The notes beneath the pieces were generated by a model that had not been told where the DNA came from, made no database searches, and worked only from the letters and a program-made list of their open reading frames with translations. Made by a program: the position numbers and the translations under genes. This document shows, piece by piece, positions 1 to 5,099 of a stretch of DNA of 5,720 nucleotides (positions are counted from its first letter, which is position 1; every line of letters starts with the position of its first letter). The DNA is from Synergistaceae bacterium. Lineage in GTDB: Bacteria; Synergistota; Synergistia; Synergistales; Aminobacteriaceae. Location of the stretch: NCBI GenBank assembly GCA_017394925.1, contig JAFPWQ010000122.1, positions 1-5,720 on the forward strand. The letters run 5' to 3'.

Positions 1-1742
1 CTCACGGGTTCGCGCCAGCCCGATACAATTGCAGTCTTCAGTCCTGCGAGTAATCCAGGAATCAATGTTGTACGCATGGCCATCTGGTCGCGGCTAATCG
101 GGTTAGCGAGTTTGAGTGTGTCATGACGCGAATCACTTTCGGGAATACGTAACTTATCGGGAAAATCTTCGGGAAGGAAGCTATACGTTAAGACCTCAGT
201 GTATCCGCGGGACATCAAAATATTTCTCACAAATGAAGACAGCCTCAATGTGTCGCCAATATCCGCGCGTTTGGGCATTTCACCGGGCAGTTTATCGGGC
301 GCATCGTTATAGCCTCTGTAACGTCCGATTTCTTCGATTAAATCTTCTTCGATTGCAATATCTGGTCTTGATGTCGGAGGCATAAATGTTCTTTCGTCCC
401 CTTCACCTTTAACGTGTTTAATCCCGAATCCCTCAAGAATTTTCTGTGCCTCGTTCATGTTATCCCATGAGAGATATATAGACAGCTTTTTGCGTGTGAG
501 CTTAACGGGCTTGGGTTCATTGATTTCATTCTCTGCGGATAACGGCCTGTAATCGACAACAGCACCGCACCAGTCGCGCATAAGAGTAGTAGCGGCCATG
601 AGTGCAGACTTACTTAATGCCGGGTCAACAGTCCTTGCGAATCTGAATGCGGCCTCAGAATTTATTCCCAGTCTCCTTGAAGTGTGCCCAACACGGACGG
701 GTGAAAAACTTGCGCTCTCAATCACAATCGTAGTTGTGTCATCATTAATGCCGGTCTGCTCTCCTCCCATTACACCGGCAAGAGCAATTGCTTCTCCTCC
801 TGACGTAATCAGCATATCGCGTTCAGTGAGCACTCTGTCTTTACCGTCAAGGGTCATCATGGTCTCGCCATCATGTGCAGCCCTCACTGTGATTTCACGT
901 GCCGGAAGTGTGTTGAGGTCAAATGCGTGCAATGGCTGACCGAGTAAGAGCATAATATAGTTCGTAACATCTACGGCGTTATTGATTGGTCTCATGCCTA
1001 AGTGAGCTAAATCTACTTTTGCGGTCAACGGTGAACTGCTTATCTTTGCTCCCGTTGCGAGTCCTAACCTGTAAGCAAAGCATCCTTTATCAGGGAGTGA
1101 AATTTTTCCGAAGTCTTCAGTCCATTCTTTATCCTGTTTCAATGGCCTTAACCATTCGGGAGATTTGAGCGTTGACTTGGGATATAAGCCTTTAATCTCG
1201 CGTGCCATTCCTAAAAGGCTCAACAAGTCTCCTCTGTTGGGAGTAATCGAGACATCAAGAATCACATCACCCAAATGATATAGGCTCCTTGCGTCATCAC
1301 CGGGCCTTGCGTCATTCGTAAGTATGAGCAGCCCTGAAGGATCATCGACATCATGAAGTCCAAGCTCCTCAGCACTGAGCATCATTCCGTAACTCTGAAT
1401 GCCTGCAAAATCACGCGTACCCATTACCATACCGTTTGGCAGTATTGAACCTTCACCGGCATAGAAAACCATATCGCCCTTCTTCATGTTATGCGCACTG
1501 GTTATGCAGACGTGTTCACCTGTTCCCGTGTTCAGATGAGCGATGAAGTATTTGCTTTCATGCGGATGATGTTCGAGAGCGTCTATTCTTGCGGCAACAA
1601 TTCCCTTCATTTTTCCGGCGGTATACGTTATGCTCTCAATCTCTGAACCTGAAAATGTCAGTCTTTCAGCTAAATCTTCAGGCGTTAAGTTCACAGGCTC
1701 AATATCAATGAAGTGTTTCAATAATTCCCATGATACTAACAT
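1..1742 (-). CDS. pheT: Phenylalanyl-tRNA synthetase beta subunit (partial, C-terminus off the left edge)
   Basis: Beta subunit of the cytoplasmic (alpha-beta)2 phenylalanyl-tRNA synthetase, which charges tRNA-Phe; this subunit carries tRNA-binding and editing domains. Translated here, it begins MLVSWELLKHFIDIEP and stays open for 580 residues; family members are about 800 residues, so the rest of the catalytic-like core and the C-terminal anticodon-binding (FDX-ACB) domain lie outside. Visible in order: an OB-fold tRNA-binding domain (about 40-150), the ITPNRGD motif followed by LLSLLGMARE (about 166-182) opening the B3/B4 editing region, GQPLHAFD (about 268-275), the B5 domain (about 405-480) ending in DLIEEIGRYRGY, then the start of the core with NPISRDQMAMRTT (about 547-559). 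The ATG lies 2 nt after the pheS stop, with AAGGGGG inside the pheS end as ribosome site, so the two are probably co-translated. No frameshift is seen. Identification is secure. Confidence 0.98.
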   Translation of the reverse strand, partial: MLVSWELLKHFIDIEPVNLTPEDLAERLTFSGSEIESITYTAGKMKGIVAARIDALEHHPHESKYFIAHLNTGTGEHVCITSAHNMKKGDMVFYAGEGSILPNGMVMGTRDFAGIQSYGMMLSAEELGLHDVDDPSGLLILTNDARPGDDARSLYHLGDVILDVSITPNRGDLLSLLGMAREIKGLYPKSTLKSPEWLRPLKQDKEWTEDFGKISLPDKGCFAYRLGLATGAKISSSPLTAKVDLAHLGMRPINNAVDVTNYIMLLLGQPLHAFDLNTLPAREITVRAAHDGETMMTLDGKDRVLTERDMLITSGGEAIALAGVMGGEQTGINDDTTTIVIESASFSPVRVGHTSRRLGINSEAAFRFARTVDPALSKSALMAATTLMRDWCGAVVDYRPLSAENEINEPKPVKLTRKKLSIYLSWDNMNEAQKILEGFGIKHVKGEGDERTFMPPTSRPDIAIEEDLIEEIGRYRGYNDAPDKLPGEMPKRADIGDTLRLSSFVRNILMSRGYTEVLTYSFLPEDFPDKLRIPESDSRHDTLKLANPISRDQMAMRTTLIPGLLAGLKTAIVSGWREPV

Positions 1743-1744
1743 GA

Positions 1745-2791
1745 CTATTCAGCCCCCTTAAAGCCCGACATGAAATATGAGATATTGCCGTCAAATAATA
1801 ATCGCAAATCCGAAATTCCGTATTTGAGCATGGCCATGCGGTCGAGACCAATACCGAAAGCGAAGCCGTTAAATTCATCGGGGTCAATTTTGCCTGCGCG
1901 GATAACATTCGGGTGAACCATTCCCATACCGACGACCTCAAGCCAGCCTGTACCATGACATACGCGGCAGTGTTCATCATGGCCGGAACATTCAACGCAT
2001 TCGATATCGAGTTCCATTGACGGCTCAGTGAACGGGAAATAGCTCGCTCTGAATCGTGATTTAAGACTCCTCCCGAAGAACGCGTTTAACATCTCCGTCA
2101 TTGTACCTTTCATCATGCTGAATGATACGTTTTTGTCGACTAGCAGACCTTCCATTTGATTAAACATCGGCGAATGTGTCGTGTCGTTATCCCTGCGATA
2201 AACTTTGCCGGGACATACGATTCTGAGAGGTGCACCGTATTTCAGCATTGAGCGAATCTGAACGGGTGAAGTGTGAGTGCGTAAGAGTGTTCCGTCAGGG
2301 AAGTAAAACGTATCCTGCATATCACGTGCCGGATGCCATTTCGGGACATTGAGACATTCAAAGTTATAGAACTCTTCTTCCTGTTCGGGACCTTCTGCAA
2401 CAGAATAGCCGAGTCCATGCATTATATTTACTATCTCGTGCATTGTCTGCATGACGGGATGAAACGCACCCGATTTTCTGCCTCTCGAAGGAAGAGTAAC
2501 ATCGATTCTGTGATTCAGTTCTGCCTTTTCATTTTCTTCATCACGAATCTTTTTGCCGGTCTTTTCGAGTTCTGATTCAATTGAATCTCTGAGTGAATTT
2601 AATTCCTGTCCTGCATCTTTTCTTTGTTCTTTGGGAAGTTTGCCTAATGACCTGAGAAGTAATGTTAATTCGCCTTTTTTGCCTGTGAACCTTACGCGTA
2701 TATCATCGAGTTCCTGAAGAGTTTTCGCAACTCTTAGGGATTCCATGAAAGAATCCCTGACTGCGTTAATATTCAATTCTTGTTCCGGCAT
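1745..2791 (-). CDS. pheS: Phenylalanyl-tRNA synthetase alpha subunit
   Basis: Catalytic alpha subunit of phenylalanyl-tRNA synthetase (class II). The 348-residue product has the usual length. Residues 1-95 form the N-terminal coiled coil that contacts tRNA. The catalytic domain follows, with WHPARDMQDTFY (152-163), THTS (172-175), motif 2 from VCPGKVYRRD to HSPMFNQMEG (192-215) and motif 3 FAFGIGLDRMAML (310-322). An insert between strands carries C265, C268, C275 and C278 in a CxxC-x6-CxxC pattern, a likely zinc-binding knuckle found in PheS of some phyla but lacking in the E. coli type. The ATG overlaps the rplT stop in TAATG (1-nt overlap), and only a weak AAGG lies upstream, so translation probably depends on coupling to rplT. 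The gene ends in TAG, showing that amber is a normal stop in this genome. Identification is secure. Confidence 0.99.
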   Translation of the reverse strand: MPEQELNINAVRDSFMESLRVAKTLQELDDIRVRFTGKKGELTLLLRSLGKLPKEQRKDAGQELNSLRDSIESELEKTGKKIRDEENEKAELNHRIDVTLPSRGRKSGAFHPVMQTMHEIVNIMHGLGYSVAEGPEQEEEFYNFECLNVPKWHPARDMQDTFYFPDGTLLRTHTSPVQIRSMLKYGAPLRIVCPGKVYRRDNDTTHSPMFNQMEGLLVDKNVSFSMMKGTMTEMLNAFFGRSLKSRFRASYFPFTEPSMELDIECVECSGHDEHCRVCHGTGWLEVVGMGMVHPNVIRAGKIDPDEFNGFAFGIGLDRMAMLKYGISDLRLLFDGNISYFMSGFKGAE

Positions 2792-3141
2792 TACTTAGCG
2801 GCCTTTACCTTTGCAACAAGTGCGCTGAATCCTGCCGCATCATGAACAGCGAGTTCCGAAAGCATTTTACGGTTGATTTCAATTCCTGCCTTCTTCAGTC
2901 CGTTCATGAACACGCTGTAGCTCATTCCCTCAGCACGTACTGCCGCACTGATTCTTGTTATCCATAATCTGCGGAAATCTCTCTTTTTGCGTTTGCGGTC
3001 AACATATGCCCTTGAGAGTGATGCAAGATATGCTTCTCTTGCGCGTCTGTAAACGTTCTTGCGTTCTCCCCAGTAGCCTTTGGTCAGCTTAAATAACTTC
3101 TTGCGCTTCTTGTTGCTCTGTGATGCTCCCTTGACTCTCAT
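2791..3141 (-). CDS. rplT: 50S ribosomal protein L20 (bL20)
   Basis: Primary 23S rRNA-binding protein needed early in 50S assembly, and in E. coli and Bacillus subtilis also the repressor of its own operon. The 116 residues match the family length. The very basic N-terminal extension (about 1-58, KKRKKLFKLTKGYWGERKN) threads into rRNA. The globular part starts at RDFRRLWITRISAAVR (about 54-69) and contains the signature INRKMLSELAVHD (89-101). The ATG at 3141 is preceded by AAAGGA about 11 nt upstream, and the gene starts 20 nt after rpmI. The overlap with pheS links ribosome assembly and PheRS output. The L20 protein is the expected regulator of the leader at 3953-4140. Identification is secure. 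Confidence 0.99.
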   Translation of the reverse strand: MRVKGASQSNKKRKKLFKLTKGYWGERKNVYRRAREAYLASLSRAYVDRKRKKRDFRRLWITRISAAVRAEGMSYSVFMNGLKKAGIEINRKMLSELAVHDAAGFSALVAKVKAAK

Positions 3142-3161
3142 AATTTAATCATTCCTTTCAT

Positions 3162-3365
3162 TTAGTCATAGGGTAACAGGTGCCTCATCTGCTCGGTGAG
3201 TGTGTCTGTTACGTAGCCGGTCTCTTTAAGTCTGCGCATTCTTCTCGGGCTTTTGTGAACCAGAATGTGAGACCTGCTGCATTTCCTGTATGCAAACTTT
3301 CCTGTTCCTGTCTTAAAGAATCTCTTTTTTGCTCCCGAATGTGATTTCAATTTCTGTTTGGCCAT
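3162..3365 (-). CDS. rpmI: 50S ribosomal protein L35 (bL35)
   Basis: Small basic large-subunit ribosomal protein. The 67 residues are within the family range and start with MAKQKLKSHSGAKKRFFKTGTGK, the typical L35 opening; the middle RSHILVHKSPRRMRRL (31-46) is the conserved core. It lies 8 nt after infC. The best Shine-Dalgarno (AAAGGAG) sits inside the infC end, about 16 nt from the ATG. That is longer than the optimum, so initiation may lean on ribosomes finishing infC. L35 almost always stands between infC and rplT, as here. Identification is secure despite the small size. Confidence 0.98.
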   Translation of the reverse strand: MAKQKLKSHSGAKKRFFKTGTGKFAYRKCSRSHILVHKSPRRMRRLKETGYVTDTLTEQMRHLLPYD

Positions 3366-3373
3366 GATGAAAA

Positions 3374-3952
3374 TTATTCTTCTCCTTTCGTTTTTTGTGC
3401 TTGCTTTTGAACCGGTGCCGATGATGTGCTGACCGTCTGAGGTGTAAGCAGTATCCTCATGTAACGTCCTTCAAGCATGGGTTTGCCTTCGCACTTGCCG
3501 ACATCTTCGCATTCAGCAATAACACGGTTAAGTACATCTTCGCCTCTGTCCTGAAATGACATCTCCCGTCCCCTGAAGAACACTGAGACTTTCACCCTGT
3601 GGCCGTCCTTAAGAAATGTCCTGACGGCTTTAGTCTTGAAGTCAAAATCATGATCATCAATCTTGGGCCGCATTTTTATTTCTTTCAGAGCCTGCACTTT
3701 TTGTTTTTTTCTTGCGTCCTTTTCTTTTTTCTGCAGCTGATAGCGATATTTACCATAATCCATTATTCTGCAGACCGGAGGCTGTGCCATGGGTGCAACC
3801 TCTACAAGGTCTAAGGACTGTTCCTGTGCCATTCGTATGGCCTCAATCGTATTTGTTTCTCCTACTTTTACTCCGTTCTCGTCAATGAGCAAAACTTTCG
3901 ATGATGTTATCTCATTATTTACGCGCGGAGTATTTTCTTCATTGCCGGGCAA
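3374..3952 (-). CDS. infC: Translation initiation factor IF-3, TTG start
   Basis: IF-3 binds the 30S subunit, prevents premature 50S joining and checks start-codon and initiator-tRNA pairing. The 192-residue product has the N-domain (about 10-77, VNNEITSSKVLLIDENG, then MDYGKYRY at 64-71), a Lys-rich linker helix (about 75-88) and the C-domain (about 90-171, KEIKMRPKIDDHDF and FFRGREMSF). A polar tail of about 20 residues (Ser/Thr/Gln/Lys-rich) extends past the domain. The start is the TTG at 3952: an in-frame TGA lies 18 nt upstream, the first in-frame ATG is residue 41 (inside the N-domain), and a strong AAAGGAGGAGGA stands 5-8 nt before the TTG. E. coli infC uses a rare AUU for IF3 autocontrol; the TTG may play a related role, which is inference. 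It is the first gene of the operon, behind the promoter and attenuator at 4006-4175. Confidence 0.98.
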   Translation of the reverse strand: MPGNEENTPRVNNEITSSKVLLIDENGVKVGETNTIEAIRMAQEQSLDLVEVAPMAQPPVCRIMDYGKYRYQLQKKEKDARKKQKVQALKEIKMRPKIDDHDFDFKTKAVRTFLKDGHRVKVSVFFRGREMSFQDRGEDVLNRVIAECEDVGKCEGKPMLEGRYMRILLTPQTVSTSSAPVQKQAQKTKGEE

Positions 3953-3968
3953 TAATTCCTCCTCCTTT
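3953..3968 (-). promoter_or_regulatory. Strong ribosome-binding site deciding the infC TTG start
   Basis: The minus strand reads AAAGGAGGAGGAATTA directly before TTG. The extended purine stretch contains two overlapping GGAGG-like cores, with 5-8 nt spacing to the TTG depending on the register. A stop codon (TGA) immediately precedes it in frame, so no longer start is possible. Confidence 0.85.
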
Positions 3969-4005
3969 CAGATTCTGCCGCAGCTGTTCATGTTGAATGA
4001 CATAT

Positions 4006-4054
4006 AAAAATATCAGGGGTCAGCTCCTGAGTAACATTAAGCTAATCCCTGATA
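4006..4054 (-). terminator. Intrinsic terminator-like hairpin in the infC leader (attenuator)
   Basis: Read on the minus strand, TATCAGGG (4054-4047) pairs perfectly with CCCTGATA (4018-4011). After one A/C mismatch the stem continues with TTAGCTT (4045-4039) against GAGCTGA (4026-4020), counting two G-U pairs, so about 15 pairs close a loop of about 12 nt. The 3' arm runs straight into TTTTTATAT (from 4010). The U-run is present only in the minus-strand direction, the direction of infC. It lies between the promoter and infC, about 55 nt before the start codon, so it would end transcripts prematurely instead of ending a gene. L20-dependent attenuation of this operon is established in Bacillus subtilis; that the same protein acts here is inferred. 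Confidence 0.75.
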
Positions 4055-4140
4055 ATATTATTTGCATATTTAGATTCAGAGTATTCAGCTTCTTAGTTAC
4101 CTGACAGCATTATAATTAAGCCGTTCAGGAGAGCCTGATA
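4011..4140 (-). promoter_or_regulatory. infC operon leader with a possible antiterminator fold; candidate L20-responsive element
   Basis: The leader can form a nested long-range fold that excludes the terminator hairpin. TATCAGG (4140-4134, at the predicted 5' end) pairs with CCTGATA (4017-4011). Inside it, GTCAG (4105-4101) pairs with CTGAC (4023-4019), and GTAAC (4100-4096) with GTTAC (4035-4031), leaving a 7-nt bulge. The same 3' arm therefore has two 5' partners, TATCAGG near +1 and TATCAGGG at 4054. A local hairpin, TCAGG-CTCT-CCTGA (4138-4125), would free the 3' arm for termination. Asymmetric bulged helices are the type of site L20 binds, but I cannot match the bulge to the known L20 motif by eye. 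Pairings are read directly; the regulatory role is inferred. Confidence 0.55.
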
Positions 4141-4146
4141 TGTGAA

Positions 4147-4175
4147 AATATAACATAGATTGTGTTCTAACGCAA
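4147..4175 (-). promoter_or_regulatory. Sigma-70-type promoter of the infC-rpmI-rplT-pheST operon
   Basis: The minus strand has a -35 TTGCGT (4175-4170), a 17-nt spacer and a -10 TATATT (4152-4147). Transcription would start near A4141 or T4140, giving a leader of about 188 nt before infC. The -35 lies only about 18 nt past the stop codon of the upstream gene at 4193, which shows no terminator of its own, so some read-through from upstream is also possible. Confidence 0.7.
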
Positions 4176-4192
4176 TTTCATATGAACGCGTG

Positions 4193-4828
4193 TTATCTGA
4201 ATCGTTTCAGCTCGTAATCGTCCGACGCAATAAGTTCTCTTATTCTTCTTAGATTCTTTTGCTGTTTCCTGGTCAGCATATCAAGTGATGTCTTTGACGG
4301 CTTATCGGCCTCGCAGACGTTTATATGCCCGTGAGTTAATGCTAAATCATGCTGTTCTCTAATTGGACATGAAACAGGATAACACGTGTAGCTTTCATCA
4401 GTGAAATCACAGCGGCCAGTCTTTAAATAGGGTACAGTCCCGACACAGTAAAGCTCATAAGACCGTGTATATCTTATAACATCGCCGGATTTAAACAGGA
4501 CAGGAAGATTGCATATCTCAAGAAATGGGTATAATGGAAAGCCTTCATGCGGAAAATATTCGCGGTATACTTCGCATGTCGCCTTCATATATCCGCATTC
4601 CATATTGATATGCTGTTTCAGATCCATGATTGCCGTACTCAATAATAATTTCTCTGCACGCGATTCTGTTTTGTCTTTCAGCATTCTGAATAATGAAATC
4701 TGTTTCTTTCTTTTTGCGTACTCACTAACTATCGTAGCCTCCTGCATAACTGAGAGTTTGACATCATGACTGCGTATATAATCTCTGAGTGCTGATGAGG
4801 GTATGCATTCGATAACTTCATGATTCAA
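4193..4828 (-). CDS. Uncharacterised 211-residue protein, TTG start
   Basis: I do not recognise a named family. The N-terminal half (about 1-90) looks helical, with SSALRDYIRSHDVKLSVMQEA (11-31) followed by a Lys-rich stretch. The middle has LPVLFKSGDVIRY (108-120), a turn-and-strand segment of the kind seen in small beta-barrel domains. Residues 128-172 hold five cysteines (C128, C140, C149, C154, C172) of nine in total, without a clean CxxC pair. The C-terminus (about 176-211) is basic and helical. No signal peptide or membrane segment is visible. The layout vaguely recalls unnamed proteins of gut anaerobes with an 'LP-x-FK-x-GDI' motif, from memory only. The start is TTG at 4828, with AAAAGGAG 10 nt upstream; an ATG in that site opens only a six-codon frame. 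It has its own promoter candidate at 4915-4943 and ends just before the infC promoter. Confidence 0.7.
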   Translation of the reverse strand: MNHEVIECIPSSALRDYIRSHDVKLSVMQEATIVSEYAKRKKQISLFRMLKDKTESRAEKLLLSTAIMDLKQHINMECGYMKATCEVYREYFPHEGFPLYPFLEICNLPVLFKSGDVIRYTRSYELYCVGTVPYLKTGRCDFTDESYTCYPVSCPIREQHDLALTHGHINVCEADKPSKTSLDMLTRKQQKNLRRIRELIASDDYELKRFR

Positions 4829-4979
4829 TTTGTGCCATCTCCTTTTGATTCTGATACTATCGAATAAACATACTGCTTTAAGGTGCAGGAAACAAATTTA
4901 TGTTAAAATCCAGCTATATATAAAGCTAAAAGTTTTACGGCAAGGGCTGATAAATCTTTAACCCGAAGGAGATGATTTA
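4829..4979. other. Divergent intergenic region with symmetric AT-rich core
   Basis: This 151-nt stretch separates the minus-strand gene at 4193-4828 from the plus-strand Rpn gene starting at 4980. Its centre, AGCTATATATAAAGCT (4912-4927), is an imperfect inverted repeat (AGCT arms around an AT core). It holds the minus-strand -10 and a possible plus-strand -10 (TATAAA, 4919-4924; the best upstream -35 match, TTTATG at 4897, is weak). One core could thus serve both genes or be an operator. No RNA gene or long repeat is seen. Confidence 0.4.
4915..4943 (-). promoter_or_regulatory. Candidate promoter for the uncharacterised gene at 4193-4828
   Basis: The minus strand reads TTGCCG (4943-4938), a 17-nt spacer, then TATATA (4920-4915). 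Transcription would start near 4908, about 80 nt before the TTG start. The spacing is ideal and the -35 keeps TTG; support is from sequence only. Confidence 0.5.
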
Positions 4980-4982
4980 TTG
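4965..4982 (+). promoter_or_regulatory. Ribosome-binding site deciding the TTG start of the Rpn gene
   Basis: GAAGGAG (4965-4971) stands 8 nt before TTG (4980-4982). This frame continues into an Rpn-type N-terminus. The ATG at 4972 is in the same reading frame only if shifted and lies too close to the site to be used, so the TTG is preferred. Confidence 0.75.
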
Positions 4983-5099
4983 CCTGAATCTAAATATGAT
5001 AATAAGATGTTTGAATATGCAGCAATCTGGGAAAATCTGACTCTTGCAAATGATTTCTTATTCGGAAAAATAATGAGCGATAAGACACTCTGTACTTAG
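4980..5099 (+). pseudogene. N-terminal fragment of an Rpn-family nuclease gene, ended by an amber codon
   Basis: Thirty-nine codons from TTG encode PESKYDNKMFEYAAIWENL and then TLANDFLFGKIMSDKTLCT, the conserved opening of Rpn/PDDEXK-type 'putative transposase' proteins (ANDFLFGK is typical). A TAG at 5097-5099 interrupts the frame at codon 40, where relatives usually have an acidic residue (pattern 'LC-x-E-M/L-x-x-R-I-L'), so a single G-to-T change from GAG would explain it. The frame continues without any other damage to the window edge (see 5100-5720). An ATG directly follows the stop (TAGATG), so terminating ribosomes could restart there. pheS uses TAG as its stop, which argues against a reassigned code. 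Alternatives are a recent null mutation, a sequencing error, or suppression. Confidence 0.75.

Noticed and set aside
598..1168. Plus-strand open frames at 598-939 and 986-1168
   Set aside because: They lie inside pheT, which shows conserved motifs across the same bases on the minus strand. The plus-strand proteins have no recognisable features.
1705..1995. Second minus-strand frame spanning the pheS end and pheT start
   Set aside because: It overlaps pheS and pheT in another frame; both of those are certain genes.
3599..4007. Plus-strand frames opposite infC (3599-3814, 3789-4007)
   Set aside because: The Phe/Leu-rich stretch is the complement of the Lys-rich linker of IF3, and no plausible ribosome site precedes the frames.
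4509..4769. Plus-strand 86-residue frame inside the 4193-4828 gene
   Set aside because: The minus-strand gene has a well-placed Shine-Dalgarno and promoter. The plus frame has neither.
5097..5099. TAG read as pyrrolysine or a reassigned sense codon
   Set aside because: pheS ends in TAG at the expected place, so amber acts as a stop in this genome. No pyrrolysine-related gene is visible.
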